A stretch of 64,000 nt of DNA from assembly GCF_900107745.1 (NCBI RefSeq), contig NZ_FNRO01000003.1, positions 1 to 64,000 of the forward strand, read 5' to 3'. This document shows, piece after piece, positions 48,533 to 57,528 of the stretch. The position numbers were made by a program, and so were the translations under genes. The stretch is from Variovorax sp. YR216 (GTDB taxonomy: Bacteria > Pseudomonadota > Gammaproteobacteria > Burkholderiales > Burkholderiaceae_C). Position 1 is the stretch's first letter. Every line of letters starts with the position of its first letter. A model generated the notes under the pieces. It saw only the letters and a program-made list of their open reading frames with translations, was not told the DNA's origin and searched no databases.

Positions 48533-49585
48533 ATGGCCGAACCAGCGAACGCCCCTGCGCCTCACGACCTCGTCGTCGCACGCCCCGAAGGGCTCTATTG
48601 CCCGCCCGGCGATTTCTACATCGACCCTTGGCGGCCGGTCGACCGCGCGGTCATCACGCATGCGCATTCGGACCATGCGCGCGTTGGCCATGGGCACTAC
48701 CTTGCGCATCACGACAGCGCCGGTACGCTGCGCGTGCGGCTCGGCGACATCACGCTGCAGACGCTCGCCTACGGCGACGCGATCGAGCACAACGGCGTGC
48801 GGATCTCGCTGCATCCCGCCGGCCATGTGCTGGGTTCGGCGCAGGTGCGCATCGAGCACGGCGGCCGCGTGTGGGTCGCCTCGGGCGACTACAAGACCGA
48901 GGCCGACGGCACCTGCGCGCCCTTCGAGCCGGTGCCCTGCGATACCTTCATCACCGAGTCGACCTTCGGCCTGCCGATCTACCGCTGGCCTGCGCAACCG
49001 GTGCTGTTCGAGGAAATCAACGCATGGTGGCGGGCGAATGCGGCGCAGGGCAGGGCGTCGGTCCTGCTCTGCTACGCCTTCGGCAAGGCGCAGCGCATCC
49101 TGCATGGCGTGGATGCGCACATCGGGCCGATCATCGTCCACGGCGCGGTCGAGCCGCTGAACCAGATCTACCGCGCGGCGGGCGTCGCGCTGCCGCCCAC
49201 GCTGCGGGTCACCGATCCTGGCGTCGACGCGGCGACGATCCAGCGCGCGCTCGTGCTGGCACCGCCCTCGGCGCAAGGTACACCGTGGATGCGGCGCTTC
49301 GGAAACTATTCGGATGCGTTCGCGAGCGGATGGATGCAGCTTCGCGGCACGCGGCGGCGGCGTGGGGTCGACCGAGGCTTCGTGATGTCCGATCACGCCG
49401 ACTGGCCCGGCCTGCAGGAGGCGATCGCGAGCACAGGCGCGCAGCGCATCCTTGTGACGCATGGCAGCGTGGCGGTGATGGTGCGATGGCTCGCCGAGTC
49501 GGGATTGGATGCGCAGTCGTTCAAGACGGAATACGGCGACGAGGATGCGGTCGAAGGCGCCGCAGAAGGCGCTGCGGAGTCATGA
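48533..49585 (+). CDS. Ligase-associated beta-lactamase-fold DNA exonuclease
   Basis: A 350-residue metallo-beta-lactamase/beta-CASP-type nuclease. The zinc motif ITHAHSDHAR supplies H43, H45, D47 and H48, and later HPAGHVLGSAQ, ASGDYKTEADG and MSDHADWPGL are the other metal-site loops. It overlaps the ATP-dependent ligase by four bases (ATGA), the pairing that gives this group its name. Function in repair of ends is inferred. The associated helicase seen in some genomes is not in this window. Confidence 0.92.
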   Translation: MAEPANAPAPHDLVVARPEGLYCPPGDFYIDPWRPVDRAVITHAHSDHARVGHGHYLAHHDSAGTLRVRLGDITLQTLAYGDAIEHNGVRISLHPAGHVLGSAQVRIEHGGRVWVASGDYKTEADGTCAPFEPVPCDTFITESTFGLPIYRWPAQPVLFEEINAWWRANAAQGRASVLLCYAFGKAQRILHGVDAHIGPIIVHGAVEPLNQIYRAAGVALPPTLRVTDPGVDAATIQRALVLAPPSAQGTPWMRRFGNYSDAFASGWMQLRGTRRRRGVDRGFVMSDHADWPGLQEAIASTGAQRILVTHGSVAVMVRWLAESGLDAQSFKTEYGDEDAVEGAAEGAAES

Positions 49586-51228
49586 AGCAGTTCGCCGCGC
49601 TCTATCGCGAGCTCGATGCCACGACTTCCAGCCTGGCCAAGCAGTCCGCCTTGCAGCATTACCTCCAGACCGTCGAGCCGCGCGACGCGGCATGGGCCGT
49701 CTACTTCCTGGCCGGGGGAAAGCCGCGCCAGCTCGTGCCGAACAAGCTGCTGAGGCTGCTCGCGCAGGAATCGGCCGGCCTGCCCGAATGGCTTTTCGAC
49801 GAGAGCTACGAGGCGGTGGGCGATCTGGCCGAGACCATCTCGCTGCTGCTTCCGCCGCCGACCGATGCGCACGACCTGGGCCTCGCGGACTGGGTCGAGC
49901 AGCACCTGCTGCCGCTTCGCCGCACGCTCCCGGATGCGCTGGCCGACAAGCTGCGCTGGCAATGGCAGCGGCTGGCGGTGGAAGAACGGCTGGTCTATTT
50001 CAAGCTGATCACCGGCGGGTTCCGCGTCGGCGTCTCGCGCCTGCAAGTCACGCAGGCGCTGGCGGCGGTCGGCGGGCTCGACCCCAAGCGCGTCGCGCAG
50101 CGGCTCATGGGTTACACGCACATCGGCGGAAAGCCGGGCGCCGGCGACTACACCGCCCTCATCGCGCCCGAGAACACCGGCGAACTCGATCAGCAGACCA
50201 GCGGCCAGCCGTATCCCTTCTTTCTCGCGCATCCGTTTAACCTGCCACTGGCGGAGTTCGACGCGACGCTCGGGCCGCCCTCGGACTGGATCGTCGAGTG
50301 GAAGTGGGATGGCATCCGCGCGCAGCTCGTCAAGCGCGCGGGACGGGTGTCGCTCTGGTCGCGCGGAGAAGAACTGGTGACCGACCGCTTCCCCGAACTC
50401 GCCGCGATGGGCGAGACGCTGCCCGACGGCACCGTCATCGATGGCGAGATCGTCGTTTGGCAGGGCGACCGCGTGCAGCCCTTCGCGGACCTGCAGAAGC
50501 GCATCGGCCGCAAGACGCTCGGCGCGAAGCTGCTGCGCGACATTCCGGTGGTGCTGCTGGCCTACGACCTGCTCGAGCGCGAGGGCCGCGACACGCGCCA
50601 ACTGCCGCAGCACGAACGCCGGGCGTTGCTCGACGCCCTGATCGTCGACGCGCAGCATCCGTCGCTCATTGCCAGCCCGATGCTTCACGGCGAGGACTGG
50701 AGCGACCTTGCGAGGCAGCGCGATGCGGCGCGATCGATGGGCGTCGAGGGCTTGATGCTCAAGCAGCGCAATGCGCACTACGGCGTGGGCCGCACCAAGG
50801 ATGTCGGCGTGTGGTGGAAGTGGAAGATCGATCCGCTCTCCATCGATGCGGTGCTCGTCTACGCCCAGCGCGGCCACGGCCGGCGCGCGAGTCTCTACAC
50901 CGACTACACCTTCGCGGTGTGGGATGCACCGCCCGAGGTGCCCGACCGCAAGCTCGTTCCCTTCGCCAAGGCCTACTCGGGCCTGACCGACGCGGAGATC
51001 GCGCGCGTGGATGCCGTGATCCGCAGGACCACCGTCGAGAGCTTCGGCCCGGTGCGCAGCGTGACGCCCACGCTGGTCTTCGAGCTCGGCTTCGAAGGCA
51101 TCGCGCGCAGCACCCGGCACAAGAGCGGCATTGCAGTGCGCTTCCCGCGCATGCTGCGATGGCGCGCGGACAAGCCGGTCGAAGAGGCCGACACGCTGCA
51201 GACGCTGTCGGCGCTTCTGCCGGCCTGA
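49582..51228 (+). CDS. ATP-dependent DNA ligase (LigB-like, accessory)
   Basis: A 548-residue ATP-dependent ligase, additional to the NAD-dependent replicative ligase expected elsewhere. An N-terminal alpha domain precedes the nucleotidyltransferase domain with the adenylated lysine K241 (WKWDGIR) and motifs DGEIVVW, FADLQKRIG and GVEGLMLKQRN; motif V is WWKWKIDPLSIDAVLVYAQ, and the OB domain ends in the STRHKSGIAVRFPRMLRW block. It is co-translated with the upstream exonuclease. The next gene starts 26 bases downstream. Confidence 0.94.
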   Translation: MKQFAALYRELDATTSSLAKQSALQHYLQTVEPRDAAWAVYFLAGGKPRQLVPNKLLRLLAQESAGLPEWLFDESYEAVGDLAETISLLLPPPTDAHDLGLADWVEQHLLPLRRTLPDALADKLRWQWQRLAVEERLVYFKLITGGFRVGVSRLQVTQALAAVGGLDPKRVAQRLMGYTHIGGKPGAGDYTALIAPENTGELDQQTSGQPYPFFLAHPFNLPLAEFDATLGPPSDWIVEWKWDGIRAQLVKRAGRVSLWSRGEELVTDRFPELAAMGETLPDGTVIDGEIVVWQGDRVQPFADLQKRIGRKTLGAKLLRDIPVVLLAYDLLEREGRDTRQLPQHERRALLDALIVDAQHPSLIASPMLHGEDWSDLARQRDAARSMGVEGLMLKQRNAHYGVGRTKDVGVWWKWKIDPLSIDAVLVYAQRGHGRRASLYTDYTFAVWDAPPEVPDRKLVPFAKAYSGLTDAEIARVDAVIRRTTVESFGPVRSVTPTLVFELGFEGIARSTRHKSGIAVRFPRMLRWRADKPVEEADTLQTLSALLPA

Positions 51229-51254
51229 AGGCGGCCTCGCGGACAATCGGGCCC

Positions 51255-51824
51255 ATGGACGCATCCGGAAATCCACGCATCGACCTTCGCGAACACGCCG
51301 TCTTCATGCTCACCCAGGCCGCTCCGATGTCCGGAATGACCATCGAAGAGGCCGAGCTCGTCGTGGATGCGATGCGGCCGGTCCATGTGCTGGCCGACAC
51401 CCTCCTGTTCGAGGAGGGCGACAGCGAGGACACCGACTACATGGCACTGGTGCTCGAAGGCCAGGTGCGCGCCGAGACCCGCACCGGCATGCCCGGCGAG
51501 GAAGTGGTGATCTCGATCATCGGACCCGGCAGCCTGATCGGGGAGATGGGAGTCATCGACGGCGAGCCTCGCTCTGCAAGCTGCACCGCGCTGACCGACA
51601 TCAAGCTGGGCGTGCTCTCGCGCGAGGCGCTCATGAAGTTGCTGGAGGAGCACCCGGCCGCGGCCTCGCGTCTCGTGCTCGCGCTGTCGAAGGGGCTCGC
51701 CGAGCGCCTGCGCGAAAGCAACCGCCGCCTTCGCATGCTGTCGCAGGTCACGCGCGCCCTGCAGGCCGAGCTGGACGCGGTGCACTCGGTCAACCGCAGG
51801 CTGCTGCACGCGAGCGAATCCTGA
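51255..51824 (+). CDS. Cyclic-nucleotide-binding-domain protein
   Basis: A 189-residue protein whose residues 35-150 form a cNMP-binding fold: VHVLADTLLFEEGDSEDTDYMAL, IGPGSLIGEMGVIDGEPRSASC. The phosphate-binding GEM-x(5)-RSA segment is present. There is no DNA-binding HTH after it; the C-terminal 40 residues are a charged helix (LAERLRESNRRLRMLSQVTRAL). It resembles stand-alone sensor proteins. A function in cAMP or c-di-GMP signalling is not certain. It follows the ligase gene closely, which may be co-transcription. Confidence 0.85.
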   Translation: MDASGNPRIDLREHAVFMLTQAAPMSGMTIEEAELVVDAMRPVHVLADTLLFEEGDSEDTDYMALVLEGQVRAETRTGMPGEEVVISIIGPGSLIGEMGVIDGEPRSASCTALTDIKLGVLSREALMKLLEEHPAAASRLVLALSKGLAERLRESNRRLRMLSQVTRALQAELDAVHSVNRRLLHASES

Positions 51825-51839
51825 GCGTCCGGCGCCGAG

Positions 51840-52358
51840 TCAGAGGATCACCGGCGCGTCCGGAAGCTCGTTGCGGTCGGCCTCGCCCTCGGCGAGCGGA
51901 AAGTGCTCGACCAGCGCGGCGGACACCTCCTCGAGCGCCTGCGTGAGCCCGTCTTCGAAGCGCCCTTCACGGAACGCGGCGCCCATGCGCCGGGCCATCG
52001 CCGCCCACGCCGCGTCGTCCACATGCAAGTCGATGCCGCGATCGGCCACGATCTCGATCGCGTGCTCGGCCAGCAGCAGGTAGATCAGCACGCCGTTGTT
52101 GTGTGCGGTGTCCCAGATGCGCAGCTTGCTGAACATCATGATCGCGCGCTCGCGCGCGGTCGCATCGCGCCACAGGTAGGACATCGGCAGGCCGGCCTCG
52201 ACGCAGATGCGGATCTCGCCGGTATGCCGCCGTTCGCTCGCGCCGACGCGCTTTTCCAGTCGTTCGAGCATGTCGGGCGGCAGCGCCCGGCGCACGTCGG
52301 TATCGTCGACCCAGCGATGGCGCCAGATACGCGCGAGGCGTGAAGTCAGTGATGCCAT
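51840..52358 (-). CDS. TPM-domain protein, short form
   Basis: A 172-residue protein with an isolated TPM-type domain (RLEKRVGASERRHTGEIRICVEA, then MMFSKLRIWDTAHNNGVLIYLLLAEHAIEIVADRG). This domain is an alpha/beta fold of unknown activity seen in photosystem and envelope proteins. It has no signal peptide and lacks the Gly-rich tail of its neighbour. The start ATG at 52358 is two bases from the stop of the longer TPM gene, so the two are translated together. Confidence 0.85.
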   Translation of the reverse strand: MASLTSRLARIWRHRWVDDTDVRRALPPDMLERLEKRVGASERRHTGEIRICVEAGLPMSYLWRDATARERAIMMFSKLRIWDTAHNNGVLIYLLLAEHAIEIVADRGIDLHVDDAAWAAMARRMGAAFREGRFEDGLTQALEEVSAALVEHFPLAEGEADRNELPDAPVIL

Positions 52359-52359
52359 G

Positions 52360-53289
52360 TCACCAGTCTCCCGAGGCGCCACCGCCGCCAAAATCGCCGC
52401 CGCCGCCCGAGCTGAAGCCACCGCCGCCAGAGGAGCCGCCACCGCCGCGTCCCGCGCCCCAGCCGCCGCCGAGTCCACCGCCCAGACCGCCGCCGCGCCC
52501 CATCGGGCCGGCGCCGAACGCCATCGACAGCAGCGTGAACAGCAGGGCCGCGAGCCCCGCCAGCACCGCGATCACGATGCTCGACGTGAGCATCATCACG
52601 ACGAAGCCGGCGACGCCGCCCACCGCCAGCGAGCCCAGGGTCTTGCCGAGGATGCGGCGCGCGATCGGCCCGCCGACCATGACGACGATGAAGAAGAACA
52701 CCGCGAGGTCCTGCCAGTTGAATCCGCCGCCGCCGCGGCCCTCGCCGCCGAAGTCGCCGCCGCGCGCGTCGACTTCCGGCAGCGCCTCGCCCTTGACGCG
52801 CGCGATGAGCTGGTCGGCCGCTGCATCGAGCCCGCCCGCGAAATCGTTCTGGCGGAAGCGCGGCTTCATCGCCTCGTCGATGATGTGCGCCGCCGCGAGG
52901 TCGGGCACCGCGCCTTCGAGCGTCTTGGCGACCTCGATGCGCATCTTGCGGTCGTTCTTGGCGACGATCACGAGGATGCCGTCGCCGACATCGCGCCGCC
53001 CGATCTTCCAGGTGTTGCCGACGCGGTTGGCGTAGCTCGCGATGTCCTCGGGCGCGGTGGTCGGCACCATCAGCATCACGATCTGCGAGCCCTTCTGCTG
53101 TTCGAAGGCGGCCAGCTTGGCGTCGAGCGCGGCGCGCTGAGTGGGGGTGAGCGTGCCGGTCTGGTCGATGACCCGCGCATCGAGCTGGGGCACCGGCAGC
53201 AGGCCCTGCGCAAGCGCATGCCCGCCCAGCAGCGCCGCCGCGAGCAGCAGCAGCGCCGTCAGTGCTTGGCGGATGCGGACCATTGACAT
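52360..53289 (-). CDS. Secreted TPM-domain protein with Gly-rich tail (YgcG-like)
   Basis: A 309-residue membrane protein. The signal peptide (LLLLAAALLGGHALAQG) precedes the TPM domain (residues 33-165: LDARVIDQTGTLTPTQRAALDAKL). Then come two hydrophobic helices (about 195-240) and a glycine-dominated C-terminus (runs such as GGGLGGGLGGGWG, then GGGGFSSGGGG). The same order, TPM short form, YgcG-like, LemA, is seen in many proteobacteria, so a joint envelope function is likely. A start two codons further (53283) is possible. Confidence 0.88.
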   Translation of the reverse strand: MSMVRIRQALTALLLLAAALLGGHALAQGLLPVPQLDARVIDQTGTLTPTQRAALDAKLAAFEQQKGSQIVMLMVPTTAPEDIASYANRVGNTWKIGRRDVGDGILVIVAKNDRKMRIEVAKTLEGAVPDLAAAHIIDEAMKPRFRQNDFAGGLDAAADQLIARVKGEALPEVDARGGDFGGEGRGGGGFNWQDLAVFFFIVVMVGGPIARRILGKTLGSLAVGGVAGFVVMMLTSSIVIAVLAGLAALLFTLLSMAFGAGPMGRGGGLGGGLGGGWGAGRGGGGSSGGGGFSSGGGGDFGGGGASGDW

Positions 53290-53305
53290 GGCATGCCGCT
53301 CCGGC

Positions 53306-53902
53306 CTACTTCTTCGGCGCGCTGAAGTCGACCGTTGGCGGCGTCGAGATCTGCGCTTCGTTCTGCACCGAGAAGTTGGGCTTGGGGTCGTAGTTGAAGA
53401 TCTTGGCGGTCAGGTTGGTCGGGAAGCTGCGCGCGAGCACGTTGTATTCCTGGACCGTCTGGATGTAGCGGTTGCGCGCCACGGTGATGCGGTTCTCGGT
53501 GCCTTCGAGCGTCACCCGCAGGTCGCGGAAGGCCTGGTTGGCCTTGAGGTTCGGGTATTGCTCCGACACCACCATCAGCCGCGACAGCGCGCTCGACAGC
53601 TCGCCCTGCGCCTGCTGGAACTTGTTGAACGCCTCGGGGTTGTTGAGCGTCTCGGGCGTCACCTGGATCGAGGTGGCCTTGGCGCGCGCCTCGATCACCT
53701 TGGTGAGCGTCTCCTGCTCGAAGTTGGCTTCGCCCTTGACCGTGGCCACGATGTTGGGCACCAGGTCCGCGCGCCGCTGGTACTGGTTGAGCACCTCGCT
53801 CCAGGCCGATTTGCTCGCCTCGTCGAGCCGCTGGAAGTCGTTGTAGCCGCAACCCGAGAGGGCGAGTGCGGCGAGGATGATCAATAGCCAGCGTTTCATC
53901 AT
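53306..53902 (-). CDS. LemA-family lipoprotein
   Basis: A 198-residue LemA protein. The N-terminus MMKRWLLIILAALALSGCG is a lipoprotein signal (lipobox L-S-G-C18). The mature part is helical with YQRRADLVPNIVATVKGEANFE and the conserved SRLMVVSEQYPNLKANQAFRDL and RYIQTVQEYNVLARSFP segments. LemA proteins are envelope helical-bundle proteins whose cellular role is not settled. It is 16 bases upstream of the TPM pair on the same strand. Confidence 0.93.
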   Translation of the reverse strand: MMKRWLLIILAALALSGCGYNDFQRLDEASKSAWSEVLNQYQRRADLVPNIVATVKGEANFEQETLTKVIEARAKATSIQVTPETLNNPEAFNKFQQAQGELSSALSRLMVVSEQYPNLKANQAFRDLRVTLEGTENRITVARNRYIQTVQEYNVLARSFPTNLTAKIFNYDPKPNFSVQNEAQISTPPTVDFSAPKK

Positions 53903-53946
53903 CGCGAGGTCCCTTGTTGTGAAGTCGGCAAAGGTAGCATAGCGGG

Positions 53947-54708
53947 ATGCCCGTCGACCCCATCCATGCGTTGCAGGCGGGCCAGCGGGGTCCGGCGCAA
54001 GGCACGGCCGATGCGGGCACCGGGACGCTGCTCGTGGCCGGCGCGACCGGCGTGCTGGGCCAGGAGCTGGTCCGGCGGCTGGCCGGCAGGCACCGCTTCG
54101 ACCACACCCGCGTGCTGGTGCGCGAGCCGATCCGCGAAGGCCTGAGCGGCGTCGAGACCGTGCTGACGCCCGACGCGCCCATCGACGAATGGCCTCTGGT
54201 GGAAGCCGATACGGCCCTCGTCCTGTTCGAGCCGCCGCGCCTCTACTACGACCGCGAACGCGCGCTCTGGACGCCCACGCCCGACCAGTTGCCGGCCTTG
54301 GCGCGATGGCTGCGCGCCAGCGGTGTCGAATCCCTCGCGGTCGTCCAGCCGCATGCGCAGGGGCGCCTGCCCGAGGCGCTCAAGCGGGGTCTCGCCTCGC
54401 TCGACGAGCAGGCCGTGGTCGCCGAAGGCTTCGAGCGCGTGATCCTCGTGCGCAGCGCGCAGAAGCCGGCGAAGGTGCGGCAGGCGAACCCGGCGGAGCG
54501 GCTCGCCGCCTGGATGCTCTCGATCACGCGCTTCATGGTGCCGTCCAGCGAGCAGCCGGTGCGCGCATCCAAGGTCGCCGAGCTGGTCGACGTCGCGCTG
54601 CGCCTCGCGCCGCCGGGTGTGCGCGTGATGGCGCCCGAGATGGTGTGGCGGGCATCCCAGGGCGATGTGCGCGAGGTCGTCGAGGCCTGGCTGGCCGAGT
54701 CGCGCTGA
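53947..54708 (+). CDS. NAD(P)-binding Rossmann protein
   Basis: A 253-residue short-chain-dehydrogenase/NmrA-like protein. The nucleotide-binding loop is LLVAGATGVLGQELVRRL (GATGVLG) at about residues 29-43. There is no recognisable catalytic Tyr-Lys pair, so it may be a nucleoside-diphosphate-sugar-epimerase-like or purely sensory protein. The N-terminal 27 residues are variable and the start is chosen by position only. It is divergent from lemA (44-base gap) and 63 bases before the NTF2-like gene. Confidence 0.78.
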   Translation: MPVDPIHALQAGQRGPAQGTADAGTGTLLVAGATGVLGQELVRRLAGRHRFDHTRVLVREPIREGLSGVETVLTPDAPIDEWPLVEADTALVLFEPPRLYYDRERALWTPTPDQLPALARWLRASGVESLAVVQPHAQGRLPEALKRGLASLDEQAVVAEGFERVILVRSAQKPAKVRQANPAERLAAWMLSITRFMVPSSEQPVRASKVAELVDVALRLAPPGVRVMAPEMVWRASQGDVREVVEAWLAESR

Positions 54709-54771
54709 GTCGTCTTGAGCACCCAGCCGTACTGGACCGAGGCAAAATCCATCCTTCCGGCAGATCCACCC

Positions 54772-55227
54772 ATGTCCACCAAAACCAGACTCCGCGCCGC
54801 GACGATCGGCGGCACCGCCGATGACGTCGAGGCGGCTTTCTACGAGGCGCTGCAGCGCGGCGACGTCGATGCGCTGATGGACTGCTGGGCCGACGAGGAC
54901 GAGATCTTCTGCGTCCACCCCGGCGGCCCGCGGCTGGTGGGCGCCGACGCGATCCGCGCCGCCTTCGAGAACATGTTCGGCCACGGCGGCGCCATCCACG
55001 CGACGCCTGCGCGCGTGCGCAAGGTCGAGTCGATCGCGAGTGCCGTGCACAACGTGCTCGAACGCGTCGACGTGCTGACCACCGAAGGGCGCAAGCACGC
55101 CTTCGTGCTGGCCACCAACGTCTATCACAAGACCGCGCAGGGATGGCGCATGGTCGCGCACCATGCGAGCCCGGGCAGCGCACAGGAGCCGGGCGACGCC
55201 CCCGAGGCGCCGCAGACCCTTCATTGA
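54772..55227 (+). CDS. NTF2-like (SnoaL/DUF4440 type) protein
   Basis: A 151-residue protein of the nuclear-transport-factor-2 fold: EAAFYEALQRGDVDALMDCWADEDE and VHPGGPRLVGADAIRAAFENMF, then HAFVLATNVYHKTAQGWRMVAHHASPG. Such proteins can be small enzymes (isomerases, cyclases) or ligand binders; the activity is unknown. The ATG at 54772 follows a purine-poor leader; an earlier in-frame codon at 54715 would add 19 residues. Its stop overlaps the next gene's start (TGATG). Confidence 0.85.
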   Translation: MSTKTRLRAATIGGTADDVEAAFYEALQRGDVDALMDCWADEDEIFCVHPGGPRLVGADAIRAAFENMFGHGGAIHATPARVRKVESIASAVHNVLERVDVLTTEGRKHAFVLATNVYHKTAQGWRMVAHHASPGSAQEPGDAPEAPQTLH

Positions 55228-56189
55228 TGCAATACGTCGCACCGCGCTGGTTGCCGGGGGGCAACCTCCAGACCATCTGGGCCGCCTTGTACGGCCGGCG
55301 CGTGATGACGCCGCTGCCGGCGTACCGGCGCGAACGCTGGACCACGCCCGACGGCGACTTCATCGACGTCGATTTCCTCGACGCCCAGGGCAAGGGCCCC
55401 AGGCCGCTGCTGGTGCTTTTCCACGGGCTCGAAGGCTCGTCGCGCAGCCACTACGCGGAAGCGTTCGCGGCCTTCGCGCTGGCGCGCGGCTGGGACTACG
55501 CGGTGCCGCATTTCCGAGGCTGCAGCGGTGAGATCAACCTCGCGCCGCGCGCCTACCACTCCGGGGATTTCGAGGAGATCGACTGGATCCTCGCGCGCCT
55601 TCACCAGGGCCGCGAAGCCATTCGCGCGGTGGGCATCTCGCTCGGCGGCAATGCGCTGATGCGCTGGGCGGAAGAGTCCGGCAGCGAAGCCTCGAAGCGC
55701 GTGCGCGCGGTGGCATCGATCTGCGCGCCGCTCGACCTGGCGGCCGGGGGCGCTGCGATCGGCCGGGGCTTCAACAAGCTCGTCTACACGCGGATGTTCC
55801 TGGCGACCATGAAGCCCAAGGCGCTCGCCAAGCTGGCGCAGCACCCGGGCCTGTTCGATCGCGACAAGCTCCTGGCGGCGCGCGACCTGTACGACTTCGA
55901 CAACATCTTCACCGCGCCGCTGCACGGCTTTCGCGACACCGACGACTACTGGTCGCGCGGCTCCGCCAAGCCGCACCTGCACCAGATCCAGATTCCGGCG
56001 CTGGTGGTGAACGCGGCCAACGACCCTTTCGTGCCGGCTGCGAGCCTGCCGCGCGCCGGCGAGGTCGGGCATCACGTCACGCTCTGGCAACCCGCCCACG
56101 GCGGCCATGTCGGCTTCCCGCTCGGCTTTCCGCCCGGCCACGTGCGCGGCATGCCCGAGCGCGTCATCGGCTGGCTCGCGGACCGGTAG
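55227..56189 (+). CDS. YheT-like alpha/beta hydrolase
   Basis: A 320-residue serine hydrolase of the YheT/ABHD family. The oxyanion-side strand LLVLFHGLEGSSRSHYAEAF and nucleophile elbow GISLGGNAL (Ser138) are clear; later FVPAASLP holds the acid region and PAHGGHVGF supplies the histidine. The start is signalled by the family opening MQYVAPRWLPGGNLQTIW. The natural ester substrate is unknown. The gene is translationally coupled to the NTF2-like gene before it. Confidence 0.92.
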   Translation: MQYVAPRWLPGGNLQTIWAALYGRRVMTPLPAYRRERWTTPDGDFIDVDFLDAQGKGPRPLLVLFHGLEGSSRSHYAEAFAAFALARGWDYAVPHFRGCSGEINLAPRAYHSGDFEEIDWILARLHQGREAIRAVGISLGGNALMRWAEESGSEASKRVRAVASICAPLDLAAGGAAIGRGFNKLVYTRMFLATMKPKALAKLAQHPGLFDRDKLLAARDLYDFDNIFTAPLHGFRDTDDYWSRGSAKPHLHQIQIPALVVNAANDPFVPAASLPRAGEVGHHVTLWQPAHGGHVGFPLGFPPGHVRGMPERVIGWLADR

Positions 56190-56206
56190 CCAAGCAAAAT
56201 ACCGCG

Positions 56207-56752
56207 ATGGACGACATCGTCAAGCAAGCCCTGGCCAAGTGGCCGAACGTTCCGCACTGCTTCGGCTGGCTGGGTCTCGATGCGCGGGGCAACTGGTATC
56301 TGCGCGACGCGCCCACGCAGGCCGCCGGGCCCTTCGCAGCATCGAAGGGCTCGATGCTCCGGCACGAGAAGCTGATCGAATTCATCCAGCGCAACTACGA
56401 GCACGACGAGCAGGGGCAGTGGTTCTTCCAGAACGGACCGCAGCGCGTCTACGTCGAACTCGAAGTCACGCCGTGGATCTGGCGCATCGCGGAGGATCTC
56501 TCGGTGCGCTCGCACGCGGGCGAGGAGGTCGAGCCTTCGGCCTGCCTGCTCGACGAGGACGGCAAGCTGTATCTGGTCGCTCCGACCGGCCTCGGCCTGG
56601 TTCACACGCTGGATGTCGGTCTGGCGGCGGAGGCGATCGAGCAGGGCCGGTGGGTGCCCGAGGACATCCGCGCCGCGGACCTGCCGGCCCGCTTCGGCTA
56701 CGTGCCGAGCCCGGCGGCAGGCCAGCCGGCCAGCACTCCCGCATCGAACTGA
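56207..56752 (+). CDS. Conserved DUF protein (DUF2946-like)
   Basis: A 181-residue protein with the betaproteobacterial signature KWPNVPHCFGWLGLDARGNWY near residue 12 and GQWFFQNGPQRVYVELEVTPW in the middle, ending in PAS-rich low complexity. I recognise this as a conserved uncharacterised family (annotated as DUF2944 or DUF2946 in related genomes; the number is uncertain). No domain of known activity is visible. It follows the hydrolase by 17 bases and is convergent with the cytochrome c gene through a terminator. Confidence 0.7.
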   Translation: MDDIVKQALAKWPNVPHCFGWLGLDARGNWYLRDAPTQAAGPFAASKGSMLRHEKLIEFIQRNYEHDEQGQWFFQNGPQRVYVELEVTPWIWRIAEDLSVRSHAGEEVEPSACLLDEDGKLYLVAPTGLGLVHTLDVGLAAEAIEQGRWVPEDIRAADLPARFGYVPSPAAGQPASTPASN

Positions 56753-56768
56753 GCGCCGTTCAGGCAAG

Positions 56769-56797
56769 AAAAAGCCCGCTTCCGCGGGCTCTTCCTG
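56769..56797. terminator. Bidirectional terminator between convergent genes
   Basis: AGCCCGC (56773-56779) and GCGGGCT (56784-56790) form a stem with a TTCC loop, flanked by AAAAA upstream and CTTCCT downstream. The A-run makes a U-run on the minus strand, so it serves the minus-strand cytochrome gene best. Confidence 0.85.
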
Positions 56798-56819
56798 ATT
56801 CTGGACGGAGGGGCCGTCG

Positions 56820-57434
56820 TTACTTGGCGGCGCCTTCGGCAGGCTTGGCCGCGTCGGCCGTCGTCGCGCCATCGGCCGGCGCTGCGGCGGGCCGGTCCGG
56901 CACCGGGAAGGTGGCGCCGCCGGCATTGGCCATGTAGACCACGGCGCGGCCGATTTCCACGTCCTCGAAGTCGCCGCCGCCTTGCGGAGGCATGGCGTTC
57001 TTGCCCTTGAGCGCGTGCTCGAGCAGCGTTGCATAGCCCTGGCCGATGCGGGGGCCCCAGGCCGCGGCGTCGCTGAAGTGCGGTGCGCCGGGAATGCCGG
57101 GGGAGCCGTGGCAGGTCACGCACTGCGCCTTGAACACGGCTTCGCCGGTGGCCAGCGGCCGGTTGGCGTCGCGGATTTCGATGGAGCCGACCTTCTTGAG
57201 ACGTTCGGCGACTTCGCGGTCGCGGACGTCCTTCGACACGCCGTAGAGCGACAGGCCTTCGCCCTGTTCGGACCCCGAGGGCCGGGTGCCCGAGACCACG
57301 TACGAGACCAGGCCCGCAATGATCAGGATGGGAGCGATGAATGAGAAAAATACCGCCAGCAGGAGCTGCTTGGGATTCTTGATCGGGCCGGTGTGGGCTT
57401 CTTCTGTGGCCTGGTTGTGCACTTCGTCGCTCAT
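56820..57434 (-). CDS. Membrane-anchored cytochrome c (CytC5-like)
   Basis: A 204-residue monohaem cytochrome. An N-terminal membrane anchor (residues 22-45: KQLLLAVFFSFIAPILIIAGLVSYVV) tethers the domain, the haem motif is CVTCH (Cys105, Cys108, His109) and the axial methionine is probably in KNAMPPQGGG. A low-complexity Ala/Pro tail follows. Class I cytochromes of this kind carry electrons to oxidases or c-type partners. It is convergent with the DUF gene across a bidirectional terminator. Confidence 0.9.
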   Translation of the reverse strand: MSDEVHNQATEEAHTGPIKNPKQLLLAVFFSFIAPILIIAGLVSYVVSGTRPSGSEQGEGLSLYGVSKDVRDREVAERLKKVGSIEIRDANRPLATGEAVFKAQCVTCHGSPGIPGAPHFSDAAAWGPRIGQGYATLLEHALKGKNAMPPQGGGDFEDVEIGRAVVYMANAGGATFPVPDRPAAAPADGATTADAAKPAEGAAK

Positions 57435-57528
57435 TGGGTCCTCAGTGTGGGGCTCGTCGGGGGCGTTTTAGATCACGGCGGATTATAGGGACCGCCCCGC
57501 GCCAGCCTGTCCCGTGCGTGCCCTAAGC

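Noticed and set aside
52380..52510. Glycine-codon-rich repeat at the end of the YgcG-like gene considered as a tandem repeat or CRISPR-like array
   Set aside because: It is a low-complexity Gly-coding tract of GGX codons; units vary in length and there are no spacers.
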